A DNA stretch of 64,000 bases from Okapia johnstoni (GCA_024291935.2 CM044315.1:56890385-56954384); one strand, 5' to 3'. Positions 22,402 to 34,446 are shown, counted from the first letter of the stretch. Notes: generated by a model not told the origin, from the sequence alone. A program made the numbers and translations.

Positions 22402-22881
22402 TGCAGGAAAGGGGACCCCCTTCCAGGGCCTGAAACTGGGCTCTTGTCTAACACTCAGAAATGAATTGTACAAGGAGACACATGTGCAGACAAAGCAAGA
22501 GATTTTATTGGGAAAGAGTGCCTGGGTGGAGAGCAGTAGGGTAAGGGAACTCAGGAGAACTGCTCTGCCACATGGCTGCAGTCTTGGTTTTATGGGGATG
22601 GGATTAGTTTCCGGGTTGTCTTTATCCAATCATTCTGACTCAGACTCCTTCCTGGTGGTGCACACCTCATTCAGCCAAGATGGATGCCAGTGAGAAGGAT
22701 TCTGGGAGGTGGTCAGACATGGGGTGTCTCCTTTTGACTTTTCCCAAACTCTTCTGGTTGGTGGTGGCTTATTAGTTCCATGTGCCTTACCAGGACCTCC
22801 TGTCATAAAACAATTCATGCAAATGTTTACTATGGTGCCTGGCCGAGATGGGAAGTTTCAGTCAGTGTGCTTCCCCTAACA
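22402..22881 (-). mobile_element. Solo LTR, bovine ERV (BTLTR1-like)
   Basis: A 480-bp antisense LTR. On the minus strand it begins TGTTAGGGGAAGC and ends CCTGCA, with a TATA-like motif (reverse complement of about 22588-22597) and AATAAA (reverse complement of about 22503-22509). I recognise the text as a ruminant BTLTR1-type LTR, probably ERV class II, but this is from memory. No internal region or second LTR adjoins, so it is likely a recombination solo LTR. No convincing 6-bp TSD (attata / attaga is imperfect). Confidence 0.82.
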
Positions 22882-22984
22882 ATTAGAGATATGTATTTTT
22901 AAAAATCATTAACTAGGATATTTGTTTACTGGAAATGTTATTAATCATTAGCTTTTCTAGGGAGTAAAAATGTTTTAATGCTTT

Positions 22985-23510
22985 AAACAACTTTCTGACA
23001 TATAATTCACAACCAGAAAACTCACCTCCCCCTAAATTTGCCCATATTAAATGTACAATTCAATGATTTTTCATAAATGTGAATTCACAAAGCCATCACC
23101 ATACTCCTATTTTAGAATATTTCCATCACTCCCAAAAGAATCCTCATGCCCATTTGCAGCCAAAACACTTTTTTACTTCCAGCCCTAGGCAACCACTAAC
23201 CCTTTTACTCTCTCTACAGATTTCCTTTTCTGGATGCTTCATATAAACAGTATCTTATTAAAAGAGGTCTTTTGTGTCTAGCTCTTTTCACTTAGCAGGT
23301 TTCTGAGGTTCATCCATATTGTGATAGGTGTCACTAGTTCATACCTTTTATTGTTGAATAATATTACATTATATGGACTTTTATGACGTACCACAATTTA
23401 TCTGTTATAAATATTCTTTTCTTAAATTCTGTTTTACCTGACATTATTATAGCTGCTGTATCTTTTTAAGTTTACTGCTTGCATCACACTGACATAGATA
23501 CATATATATA
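22985..23510 (-). mobile_element. L1M 3' region, antisense
   Basis: Blocks caaagccatcaccatactcc, ggcaaccactaacccttt, ggttcatccatattgtgat and gaataatattacattatatg match antisense old L1 3' sequence. Ends in a TA microsatellite at 23499-23517. Confidence 0.7.
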
Positions 23511-24024
23511 TATATATTTTAATAAATTATTTTTTATGTTTTTGGCCTATAGAAAGTTACTTAGATAGTACAGAGTTTCCCTATAACTCACATCCACTTT
23601 CCACTATTATTAACATCCTACATTAGTAAGGTACATTTTTTTAAATTAATGAACTAATATTGATACTTTATTATTAATTAAAGTCCATTATTTAACCAAA
23701 TTTACTCAGTTTTTCTCCTGTTTCCTTCTTATGATTCAGGATCCTATCCAGGATGCCACATTATATTTATTCATTGTGTTTACTTAGGCTGCTTTTGCCT
23801 GTGACAATTTCTTAGATTTGCCTTGTCTGTGATAACCTTGACATTATTTGAAGAGTACTAGTCAAGTATTTTGCATAATGCCCTTGTATTGGGATTTGAC
23901 TTATGTTTTTCTTACAATTAGACTAGGGTTATGGGTTTTGCAGAGGAAAATCACAAAGGTAAAGTGCAATTTTCATATTTTATCAAAGATACATACTATC
24001 AACATGACTTATCAAAGTGGATGT

Positions 24025-24050
24025 TTACCTTGATCAGCTGATCAAGGTAA
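24025..24050. repeat. Perfect 26-bp palindrome
   Basis: The half-site ttaccttgatcag is followed at once by its exact reverse complement ctgatcaaggtaa, with no spacer. It lies in the antisense L1M tract. Confidence 0.95.
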
Positions 24051-24775
24051 TGTTTGTCAGCTTTCTCTACTGTACAGGTACTCTTTTTTTTCTCCTTTCC
24101 ATATGGTACTCTTTGAAAGGAAGTCACACTTTCCCTATATACTGGCCAAACCTAATGAGTGGGGAATTACACTCCACCTTTTTGAGGGAAGTGTTATCTA
24201 CCGAAATTATTTAGAATTCCTCTACGCAGGAAATTTGTCTCTTCTCCCCCATTTATTATTTATTCAGTCATTTATTTATGTCATTATGGACTCATGGATA
24301 CTTATTTTATAATTTGGCTTATGACGCAATAGTACTTTGTTCATTTTGCTCCTCAAACTGTCCATATTTGGCCACTGAGAGCAGCTTTCATTTGCTTCCT
24401 GTGCCCCAGACACATCCCCAACATTGTAGGTGCACATTGGTTGGTTGGTTAGTTTTTTCAACTCTTTCTTACTTTCTGGTGCTGCAAGGTGCTCCAGGCT
24501 TATTTTGTGTATTTCCTGTCCCAGTTCTAGAATCAACCAGTTCTCCAAGGAGCCTAGTTCCTTTGATTGAAGAATGGTTTCAAAAACCAAGATCTGGGCA
24601 TTAGATGTACTCACTTCTACTGGAGTGTTATTGCTTCTGGCCTGCTCAGCTGCCAGAGCAAGGAAATATATGTGTATACACTAACTTGTGAATATGCACA
24701 TTCCTATATGTAATCATCTGTATTGATATTAAACTAAACATGAATTCATACTGACATCTCAAACTCTAACCCATT

Positions 24776-24988
24776 GTGCTAAGTCACTTCAGTCGTGTCT
24801 GACTCTTTGCAAACCTGTGGACTGTAGCCAAGCCCCTCTGTCCATGGGGATTCTCCAGACAAGAATACTGGAGTGGGTTGCCATGCTATCCTCTAGGGGA
24901 TCTTCCTGATCCAGGGACCAAACCCGTGTCTCTTATATCTCCTGCATTGACAGTCGTGTTCTTTACCACTAATGCCACCTGTGAAGCC
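24776..24988 (-). mobile_element. Bov-tA SINE nested in L1M
   Basis: Antisense copy from gtgctaagtcacttcagtcg to the reversed tRNA head (gccacctgtgaagcc). L1M sequence continues on both sides. Confidence 0.9.
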
Positions 24989-26220
24989 ACTACCACTTGA
25001 TTAATTCTAACCTTCCTCCTTTGCATATCTATAAATTTTCAGTGCAACAGTGAGACTTCTTCTGACATCATCTAACATCTGATTCCCATCATCTGACCTC
25101 AATTTAATTATTCAATCCCAGAACAGAAGTATAGAACTGTTAGTCTGTATGCCGAAGGGTAATCATACAGTGACAGTGCTTGTGCACAGTTTCTTTATTC
25201 ATTAGTTTTGCAGACTCCACTCATCTCCAAAGTTACCTCGGTTAGTACCTGTTACCTCTACCCCCTTCAGTGAGGTTGTTTCATACATTTGTAATACATA
25301 CAGTGTGATTGTTTCTTTACATGCAGCATTCAGTCCTGAGACTCCTCAAATCTTCTAAATTATTTGCTTACATTTTTGTAATTAAAGTCCACTCCTTTTG
25401 CTCTAAAGTTTTGACAAACACACAGTGTCGCATATCCACAATTATATTATCATACAGAATCCTTTCAACATCCTTTAAAAATCTCTGTGCTTCACCCACT
25501 GACCTCCCTCCAACCCCACCACAACCTCCTGCCAAACCTTGAAAATTAATGATCTTTTTACTGTCGCTATAGTCTTACCTCTTCCAGATTCTCTTATAAT
25601 TTGAATCATATAGTATATAGCATTTCTAACTTTTCAGTAGGCATTTAAATTTCATCATGTCTTTTTTTATGACTTCATATCTTTTTATCACTGAATAAAC
25701 ATTCTATTCTATGGATGTAAGGGTTTGTTTCTTCACTTCCTGAACAATATTTAGGTTTCTTATAAATTTGGGTATTTATAAATAAAGCTACTATAAACAT
25801 TCATGTATAGATTCAAGGGATTAGATCTGATAGAGTGCCTGAATAACTATGGACAGAGGTTCGTGACATTGTACAGGAGACAGAGATCAAGACCATCCTC
25901 AAGGAAAAGAAATGCAAAAAGGCAAAATGGTTGTCTGAGGAGGCCTTTCGAATAGCTGAGAAAAGAAGAGAAGTGAAAGGCAAAGGAGAAAAGAAAAGAT
26001 ATACCCATTTGAATGTAGGGTTCCAAAGATTAGCAAGGAGAGATAAGAAAGCCTTCCTTAGGGATCAATGCAAAGAAATAGAGGAAAACAACAGAATGGG
26101 AAAGATTAGAGATCCCTTCAAGAAAATTAGAGATAACAAGGGAATATTTCATGCAAAGATGGGCACAATAAAGGACAAAAATGATGTGGACCTAACAGAA
26201 GCAGAAGATATTAAGAAGAG

Positions 26221-26949
26221 GTGGCAAGAATACACAGAAGAACTGCACAAAAAAGACTTCACAACCCAGATAATCACGATGGTGTGATCACTCACCTAGA
26301 GCCAGACATCCTGGAATGTGAAGTCAAGTGGGCCTTAGGAAGCATCACTATGAATAAAGCTAGTGGAGGTGATGGAATTCCATTGGAGCTATTTCAAATC
26401 CTAAAAGATGGTGCTGTGAAAGTGCTGCACTCAATATGCCAGCAAATTTGGAAAACTCAGCAGTGGCCACAGGACTGGAAAAGGTCAGTTTTCCTTCCAA
26501 TCCCAAAGAAAGGCAATGCCCAAGAATGCTCAAACTACCGCACAAGTGCACTCATCTCACACGCTAGTAAAGTAATGCTCAAAATTCTCCAAGCCAGGCT
26601 TCAGCAATATGTGAACCGTGAACTTCCAGATATTCAAGCTGGTTTTAGAAAAGACAGAGAAACCAGAGATCAAATTGCCAATATCTGCTGGTATCATCGA
26701 AAAAGCAAGAGATTCCAGAAAAACATCTATTTCTGCTTTATTGACTATGCCAAAGCCTTTGACTGTGTGGATCATAATAAACTGTGGAAAATTCTGAAAG
26801 AGATGGGAATACCAGACCATCTGACTTGTCTCTTGAGAAACCTGTATGCAGGTCAGGAAGCAACAGTTAGAACGACATGGAACAACGGACTGGTTCCAAA
26901 TAGGAAAAGGAGTACATCAAGGCTGTATATTGTCACCCTGCTTATTTAA
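26221..26949 (+). pseudogene. BovB RT N-terminal part
   Basis: A 242-residue frame carrying the RT fingers and palm entry: LEPDILECEV, NKASGGDGIP, WKRSVFLPIPKKG, ALISHASKVMLKILQARL, AGFRKDRETRDQ, and motif A with FIDYAKAFDCVDH (first catalytic Asp). A 2-nt deletion at about 26872 takes it out of frame before motif B. Confidence 0.85.
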
Positions 26950-27727
26950 CTTCTATGCAGAGTACATCATGAGAAACGCTGGGCTGGGAGAAACACAAGC
27001 TGGAATCAAGATTGCCGGGAGAAATATCAATAACCTCAGATATGCAGATGACACCACGCTTATGGCAGAAAGTGAAGAAGAACTAAAGAGCCTCTTGATG
27101 AAAGTGAAAGAGGAGACTGAAAAAGTTGGCTTAAAGCTCAACGTTCAGAAAACTAAGATCATGGCATCTGGTCCCATCACTTCATGGGAAATAGATGGGG
27201 AAACAGTGGAAACAGTGTCAGACTTTATTTTTTTGGGCTCCAAAATCACTGCTGATGGTGATTGCAGCCATGAAATTAAAAGATGCTTACTCCTTGGAAG
27301 GAAAGTTATGGCCAACCTAGATAGCATATTTAAAAGCAGAGACATTACTTTGCCAACAAAAGTCCATCTAGTCAAGGCTATGGTTTTTCCAGTAGTCATG
27401 TATGAATGTGAGAGTTGGACGGTGAAGAAAGCTGAGTGCCGAAGAATTGATGCTTTTGAACTGTGGTGTTGGAGAAGACTCTTGAGAGTCCCTTGGACTG
27501 CAAAGAGATCCAATCAATCCATCCTAAAGGAGATCAGTCCTGGGTGTTCATTGGAAGGACTGATGTTGAAGCTGAAACTCCAATACTTTGGCCACCTCAT
27601 GCGAAGGGTTGACTCACTGGAAAAGACCCTAATGCTGGGTAGGATTTGGGGGCGGGAGGAGAAGGGGACGACAGAGGATGAGATGGTTGGATGGCATCAC
27701 CGACTCGATGGACATGGGTTTGGGTAG
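26846..27727 (+). pseudogene. BovB RT palm and C-terminal part
   Basis: A 293-residue frame continuing the preceding one after a frameshift. GVHQGCILSPCLFN (motif B region) at residues 22-35 and intact YADD (motif C) at 66-69, then [39 protein letters not shown] and LRVPWTAKRSNQSILKEI. The best-preserved catalytic core in the window, but split from motif A and the endonuclease. Confidence 0.87.
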
Positions 27728-27824
27728 ACTCCGGGAGTTGGTGGTGGACAGAGAGGCCTGGCGTGCTGCAGTTTCATGGGGTCACAAAAAGTCGGACACG
27801 ACTGAGCGACTGAACTGAACTGAA

Positions 27825-28497
27825 TTTGCTTTGATTCATGGACCTAACATTCCAGGTTCCTATGCAATATTGCTCTTTACAGCATCGAACCTTGTGTCTA
27901 TCACCAGTCACATCCACAACTGTGTATTGTTTTTGCTTTGGCTCCATCTCTTCATTCTTTCTGGAGTTATTTCTCCACTGATCTCCAGTAGCATATTGGG
28001 CACCTACCAACCTGGGGAGTTCCTCTTTCAGTGTCCTATCATTTTGCCTTTTCATACTGTTCATGGGGTTCTCAAGGGGAGAATACTGAAGTGGTTTGCC
28101 ATTCCCTTCTCCAGTGGACCACATTCTGTCTGACCTCTCCACCATGACCTGTCCATCTTGGGTTTTCCCACACCACATGGCTTAGTTTCATTGAGTTAGA
28201 CAAGGCTGTGGTCTGTTATCAGATTGGCTAATTTTCTGTGATTATGGTTTCAGTGTGTCTGCCCTCTGATGCCCTCTCGCAACACCTACCATCTTACTTG
28301 GGTTTCTCTTACCTTGGACGTGGGGTATTTCTTCACGGCTGCTCCAGCAAAGTGCAGCCACTGCTCCTTACCTTGGACGAGGAGTATCTCCTCATGGTCG
28401 CTGCCCCTGACCTCGGACGTGGGGTAGCTCCTCTCTGCCGCTCCTGCAGCGTCGCAGCCTGGTGGTCTAGGCCGCCGCCCCTGACCTTGGGCGATCT
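27825..28497 (-). mobile_element. BovB LINE 5' end, inverted
   Basis: Antisense BovB 5' UTR and start of the endonuclease. On the minus strand the frame 27774-28178 contains the N-terminal endonuclease block IGTWNVRSMN, then runs into the neighbouring element. 28290-28497 is GC-rich with repeated motifs (accttggacgtggggtat; accttggacgaggagtat; acctcggacgtggggtag), which fits the BovB 5' UTR. The rest of this BovB is missing. Confidence 0.87.
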
Positions 28498-28619
28498 TTA
28501 GTTACTGCATGCAAACTCTTAGTTGCAGCATGTGGGATCTAATTCCTTGACTCAAAATTGAACCTGGGCCCCCTGCATTAGGAGCATGGAGTCCTAGCCA
28601 CTGGACCACCAGGGAAGTA
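28498..28619 (-). mobile_element. CHR-type SINE, truncated
   Basis: Antisense: cttagttgcagcatgtggga, ccccctgcattaggagcatg, ccactggaccaccaggga. The A-rich end is missing where the BovB 5' end joins. Confidence 0.82.
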
Positions 28620-30754
28620 CCTACGTAGCTTGTTCAACATCAAATTATTCTCTTTAGTCCCCATAGCATTCTCTCAATCTGCAAATGGAAGGCTAGAGAT
28701 ACCACAAGGCAAAGGGCAACCTAAACATTATTTTTTAAATGGATTAATTTATTTCTTCTATTTAAAGTATTCCAGATTTTTATAAGGACAGTAGATAATT
28801 TTTAAGTTCAGTTTTTTTATGGACTTTTCCTAAAGCCCTTCTTATGTCTTGATTTTTATGTTCTACTTGCCTTGATGATTGAAGATGATACAGGTAGGAA
28901 ATTCTAATGAGTATGTCAATGTTTTTGCAAGTGAGTGGTTTATTTCTGATGTAAGACGAATTGTTTGATCTGATTCAATCCATAAAGGATTGCCAAAATG
29001 AGAAATAATATGTTACTAGTTTCTTTACCACAACTGTAAAGTGGTAAAGTGGCATCAGCACTTCTAATGGATAGCATTCAGTCCATCCACTGTATGTACA
29101 GACAACTATCACACATTGGGTATAGCCTTAAGCTGGAGGCAACCCTTTAAAATTCATTTGGAGTAATACAAGGGGAGTATGAGCCTTAGAAGACTTCCTA
29201 ACGTATGTTGGCTTCTAAAAGTTTGGTGAAATTACAAGTAGTGCACTGGGTCAGAAATTTTATGAATGCCAGAGCAGAAATGAGTATCTTTTAGTTCCTT
29301 GACTAGCCTCCATCTGCATGTGTGTCCCATCTGATGGGAGATCTGTGCAAGAGAAAAGGTCAGAAGAAAGGGGGCCACACCAAGTCTGTCTGGCCGAATG
29401 TAAAATCTGTCTGATAATTGTTTGGCATCCTTTTGTATTCATTTGTCTTTTTTCAGACTGAGGAGGACTTGCCTGATAATCAGTAACATCAGTCAGGGAT
29501 CAAGACAAATTTATAAATTGGGTAGGAAAAGGATGGGAATTTATTTGGGGCTGTGTATTTATCAGCTTTGTCAGCCCTGTCATTCCCTAGAGTATCAGTC
29601 TTCTTAATACAGGCTAGACAATGGAAGCAGATTGCCTCTCATAGGACAGCCATTATATGCCCACTGGCAAATAGGAGTACTGGCAGGGTTTAAGAATCTG
29701 TGGGATTTCCAGGCTGTGCCAACAGTATGGCAGAGTTGAAAAGCTTATCTGAAAAAAAAGCCTATCTGGAGTCAGTGTAAGTAGGAGCATTTTTTTCCTT
29801 TTGTTAGCATGCAAACTCTGGTAAGATCCATAAGCAGCCAGACTGATTTTACAGTGGGCACAGAGTATGCCTCAAGTATTTCATGTGGGGAAACAGTTAC
29901 CATGTTTTCCCAGAAATTTCATTTATAAGAGCCATAAGAAAATAGAAGTAAGTCTGGGTTGTCGAAAGGTGGTGTCTAAGAGGTCTTCTTGTGGCTTTGA
30001 GACCATTTATATATGTAGTTGTGAGGCAATCACGTAGAATGGATTGAGGCTCTCCATCAGCAGGAGGGGTGGTAATAATCAGATTTAAAGTTACAACAAT
30101 ATAAGATGATGGGGTTGGAGGGCGCTGTATATTATAAATAGGGCTTATTTCTAGCTGGTCTGCCTCCATGTAGAGAGATGCTGTGTCTTACGAACTTGTA
30201 AGAGAGCACAGGGCATATACTCATTCTTACATTAGGTACGTACTGCACAGGGCATATGCTCTTTCTTACAGTAGGCATGTAATGTAAGAGTACTGGCTCT
30301 GTCATTTAGGGCAGCAGCTGAAGCTACAGCCTGCAGGCATGGAGCATGCCCACTGCCACAGGGTCCAACTGACATGAGAAATAAGCTTTAGGAAGTATGA
30401 GAGGTAAGTTTGTCCTGCAGCAACCCCATTATTTTTTCAAAGCAATATGTGTGAAAAGGCTTGTCAAAATTAGGTAAGCCAAGAGCTAGGGTGTGAACAA
30501 CATTAATTTTAAGGCTTTAAAGGAAGTGAATGCCTCTAGGGGCCAGGAAATGAACTCTGAGGTAGTACCTGGAGGAGGGCATGTTAGGGTCTAGCAAGGG
30601 CAGCAAAGTGATAAATACACTGGTGGCAACAGCCAGCTGCCCCTGGAAATTTATGCAGCTGCTTTTTTGGTTTTGGGAAAAAGGATGAACAAAATTGACT
30701 CAAGCCATTTTGGAGTGAGTTTTTGAGTGTTCTGAGATATCTCCTGTCCTAAGT

Positions 30755-30972
30755 TGTTGTTGTTGTTTAGCCACTAAGTCTTTTCCAATTCTTTGCAACC
30801 CCATGGACTGTAGCCTACCAGGCTCCTCTGTCCATAGCATTCTCCAGGTAAGAATACTGGAGTGGGTTGCCATTTCCTTCTCCAAGGTATCTTCCAAAGC
30901 CAGGGGGTGAACCTGCATCTCTTGCATTGCAGGCAGATTCTTTACTGCTGAGCCACCAGGGAAGCACCCACC
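30755..30972 (-). mobile_element. Bov-tA SINE nested in ERV pol
   Basis: Antisense copy starting (gtt)n-tagccactaagtc and ending gagccaccagggaagc. Perfect 12-bp TSD cctgtcctaagt at 30743-30754 and 30973-30984; ERV pol sequence continues on both sides. Confidence 0.95.
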
Positions 30973-31072
30973 CCTGTCCTAAGTAGGTAATGGTTGTTTG
31001 CAGTCATTGAAGTTTAGACTGGGAGGCTTTATGACCTCCTTCAGCCAGTGCCTTTAGGAGAATGAGAGCATC

Positions 31073-31670
31073 TATAAGGATTGACGGTTGGATCTCCTTT
31101 CAGTCCAAGGAATTCTCAAGAGTCTTCTCCCAACACCATAGTTCAAGGCATCAGTTATTCAGTGCTCAGCTTTCTTTATGGTCCAACTCTCACATCCATA
31201 CATGATTACTGGAAAAACCATAGCTTTGACTAGATGGACCTTTGCTGGCAAAGTAATATCTCTGCTTTTTACTATGCTGTCTAGATTGGTCATAGCTTTT
31301 CTTCCAAGGAGCAGGCATCTTTTAATTTCATGGCTGCAGTTACCACCTACAGTGATTTTGGAGCCCTCAAATAAAGTCCGTCACTGTTTCCATTGTCTCC
31401 TCATTTATTTGCCATGAAGTGATGGGACTGGATACAGTGATCTTCGTTTTTTGAATGTTGAGTTTTAAGCCAGCTTTTTCACTCTCCTCTTTCATGTTCA
31501 TCAAAAGCCTCTTTAGTTCCTCTTCACTTTCTGCCATAAGGGTGGTGTCATCCTTGTATCTGAGGCTATTGATATTTCTCCCAGCAATCTTGATTCCAGG
31601 TTGTACTTCATCCAAACCAGGATTCCGCATGATGTACTCTGCATATAGGTTAAATAAGCAGGGTGACAAT
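31073..31670 (-). mobile_element. BovB LINE internal fragment in ERV RT
   Basis: Antisense RT and C-terminal part of BovB, from cggttggatctcctt to gcataggttaaataagcagg-type text. The element's own 3' terminus is missing, so this is not a simple 5'-truncated insertion. The RT catalytic box reads YKDD in the minus-strand frame 31367-31669. Confidence 0.87.
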
Positions 31671-31989
31671 TCCAGAATGAAGGATCACTGACATATGGAA
31701 CAAGAATAAAGCCTTGAGTAAAGGCTACAGAATCTAACAGCTTTAAGGACTGTGGAAAATATTGAGGGAGACCCACACTACCCTGAGATTTGGGAGTCCA
31801 CATCAGTGGTCTTCCTCTAAATGTAAATTAAAAAACACAAAAACCCATGGGTCAGAATGCAATGGAACCAAAGATTAAAGAGAAAGCTGAGCAGACATCA
31901 ATTACTGTAAACCCGGCTGCATCAGCAGGAATGGAGATGAGAATAGTAGCTGGATTAAGAACTACACGGTGGCAAGGTATTACAAAGGA

Positions 31990-32656
31990 GTTATGGCATC
32001 CAGTCCCATCAGTTCGTGGCAAATAGATGGGGAAACAGTGGAAACAGTGGCAATCTCTTTGGGGGGGGGAGGCCTCCAAAATCACTGCAGATGATGACTA
32101 CAGCCATGAAATTAAAAGATGCTTGCTCCTTGGAAACAGCTATGACCAACCTAGACAGCATATTAAAAAGCAGAGACATTACTTTGCCAACAAAGGTCCA
32201 ACTAGTCAAAGCTATGGTTTCTCCAGTAGTCATGTATGGATGTGAGAATTGGACTATAAAGAAAGCTGAGTACTGAAGAATTTATGCTTTGAACTGTGGT
32301 GTTGGAGAAGACTCTTGAGAGTCCTTTGGACTGCAAGGAGATCCAACCAGTCAACCCTAAAGGAAATCAGTCCTGAATATTCATTGGAAGGACTGATGCT
32401 CAAGCTGAAACTCCAATACCTTGGCCACCTGATGTGAAGAATTGGCTCACTGGGAAAGACCCTGATGCTGGGAAAGATTGAAGGCAGGAAGAGAAGGGGA
32501 TGACAGAGGATAAGATGGTTGATGGCATCACCGAATCTATGGACATGAGTTTGAGTAAGTTCCAGGAGTTGGTGATGGACAGGGAAGCCTGGCATGCTGC
32601 AGTCCATGGTGTCTCAAAGAGTTGGACACGAGTGAGCGACTGATCTGAACTGAACT
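31990..32656 (+). mobile_element. BovB LINE 3' region in ERV RT
   Basis: Sense BovB from tggcatccagtcccatca to the terminal gactgatctgaactgaac. A G-run (32061-32069) and small indels disrupt the frame. ERV RT sequence lies on both sides. Confidence 0.88.
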
Positions 32657-32774
32657 TGTGGCTCTTAGATCCGGTACAAATTGATAGTTCTCATTTCCAT
32701 CTGAATCAAATTTCCCTTCTTTCTTTACTGGCAAGCCTGGTATTATAGAATGAGGAAGTAAAGATAAGATCATG

Positions 32775-33086
32775 CTATTTAAAAAAAAAAAAAAGCCTAT
32801 TGTAGGTTGAATTCCCTACTCTGTGTCTCCTTAGAGGATCTACTGGACTTCTCATCAGAAAGATTTGTTTCTTTCCCTGGCTCATCGCAGGCTCTACACT
32901 CAGTAGCAATCCAATTTCATTTGCATGTGAAGCGTAGATACTAGTTGGGACAACTTTTAAAGTTGCATTCTCTTCAGAGGATTTAAATTGAGATGGGATT
33001 TCCTTAGGGAAAGTAAGAAACTTAAGGTTTAATCTGAGGGCAAGGGGAGAAAAATCTGCCTTTCTTAGTACATCATATGGTGACAT
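32775..33086 (-). pseudogene. ERV pro-pol joint remnant
   Basis: A 103-codon frame on the minus strand beginning in the C-terminal end of the protease-like region and running towards the RT start. It ends in a poly-Phe run from an A/T tract (32780-32794). Lacks the protease and RT active sites; part of the larger ERV remnant. Confidence 0.55.
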
Positions 33087-34240
33087 TTAAGTTAAATAAC
33101 AACTCTCTACCTGTTAATAAAAGATTAGCTGGAGAAGAATCAGAAATTAGAAAAGCATATTGGGGCTTGAGAGCCTAAGGATATTGGGATGGCCTGAGAT
33201 GGGGACAATGGAACAGGCTGTCCAGAGACTCTGACACCTCGAATAGAATCCGAGGTGACAGGTAGTTTTAAATCCTCTGAGCAGATGGTAGAGAGACTCA
33301 AACCAGGATCAGTTAAGAAGTCTGGTTTCCAATCCTCTATTTTAAGTTTAATAGTGGTTTTTGGAGTGTGACTGAGAATTGGCTGACCCTGTCAATCGGT
33401 AGAGTATTGTCCTAGAGGAGGGGAGAAATGAAACTTCTGACAGTTCTGAGGGTTAGGGAAAAGGTTATTTGAACTTTTTAAGTTAAGGAAGGATAATTGT
33501 CTTTCTAGTGTCCGAGCTTTTCACAATATTTGCAAATGTCTGGAAGGAAGCTGTGTGGTTGGTGAGAAAAATGAGTGAACTTTGAGTTAGCCTTATAGTC
33601 ATCATTTTTGCTTTTGTAAAGACTCAATATGCACATCAAGTTCTGTTCATTTTAATTTCTTTTTTGTCTTGTTTTCCTGTGTGCTATTTCCAAAGAACTA
33701 CGTAGTTACTTCTCTAATAATGTGAAGAGACATACCTGCCTAGCCAATGACACTATTTTGGATTTTTCTCTCTGTATGAGAGGGAAGATTTCCAATCAAG
33801 GCAGAAATTTTAAAATGTTCTAAGCTCCAGGGTTTACTGCAGTGTGCCTTTTCAAAGTTTGTGGAAAGTGTTCCACCAAAGTCTTAGAATGTTCCCCTTC
33901 CTCTGAGCACACAATTCAACCTGAGACCAATTTACCTTAGGGAGAAAGGCCTCCTCCATTATCCCCACATCAGGCCCTGAATATTGGCCTGGTTGAGCCA
34001 TTTCCAGTTCCTTGCAGGATGGTCTGGGAGATGCTGGTCACCTGTTTCTTCTGGGGCCAGGGGAGGGTCAGGGGAGGGTTTCTCCCCCTGAGGCCATCTA
34101 ACCTGTCTAATAATTACAGTATAATCAAAGGTGGGAAGAATATCCTTTAATAGTCAGTCCAAGTCCCTAGAGAGGGGTTGTGAAAGGCCACTAATCTTTC
34201 TAACTCTTCTCTAAATTTGGTAGAATCTTTGAAAATGTTC

Positions 34241-34446
34241 TGGTGTTCCTGGTGGCTCAGATGGTAAAGAATCTGCCTGCAATGCAGGAGTCCTGGGCTC
34301 AATCCCTGGGTCGGGAAGATCCCCTGGGGAAGGAAATGGCAGCCCACTCGACTATTCTTGCCTTGGAAATCCCATGAACAGAGAAGCCTGGAGGGCTACA
34401 TTCCATGGGTTCACAAAGAGTCAAACATGCCTGAAGTGAGTAATAC
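34241..34446 (+). mobile_element. Bov-tA SINE
   Basis: Sense copy: gttcctggtggctcagatgg to gcctgaagtgagtaatac. The short flanks ttgaaaa (34229-34235 and 34447-34453) may be the TSD. Confidence 0.88.

Larger units (their letters stand above)
23520..25805 (-). mobile_element. Old L1M fragment(s), antisense
   Basis: Long antisense L1M tract with gactcatggatacttatttt, gctgcaaggtgctccaggct, aaccaagatctgggca and, further on, gaataaacattctattctatgg. A Bov-tA at 24776-24988 interrupts it. Part of it (24270-24680) is paralogous to 60640-61010. No coding frame survives. Confidence 0.7.
25806..27824 (+). mobile_element. BovB LINE, ~2 kb, 5'-truncated
   Basis: Sense BovB from just downstream of the endonuclease (gattcaagggattagatctg) through the RT to the complete 3' terminus (gagcgactgaactgaactga). 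It has three overlapping frames: 25931-26287, 26221-26949 and 26846-27727. Small deletions near 26253 and 26872 explain the two frame changes. It directly abuts an inverted BovB 5' end at 27825. Confidence 0.93.
28625..34240 (-). mobile_element. ERV class I internal region (gag-pro-pol)
   Basis: Read on the minus strand from right to left. Capsid-like text at 34165-34232 (FREELERLV) and 33840-33900. One degenerate CCHC knuckle at about 33491-33536 (its last Cys codon reads Tyr). Protease about 33350-33079 (active-site region as TDPG, flap end LLLTGRELL). Reverse transcriptase in pieces at 32657-32775 (LPVKK, DLRA), 31672-31985 (FTVIDVCSAF; catalytic YVDD reads YVSD) and 30985-31072. RNase H at about 30300-29560. 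Integrase with zinc-binding CxxC (29234-29249), core (29068-29105) and SSxxVE (28855-28895). Many stops; no env seen. One knuckle and the RT signature suggest a gamma-like class I ERV. Confidence 0.8.

Noticed and set aside
22402..22881. The solo LTR as the missing LTR of the ERV at 28625-36775
   Set aside because: Its U5 and terminal sequence differ from the LTR at 36776-37125, and L1M and BovB sequence lie between. They look like different families.
27799..27840. attcatg at 25799 and 27834 as a TSD of the sense BovB
   Set aside because: The right copy belongs to the inverted BovB 5' sequence itself, so the match is better seen as chance or microhomology.
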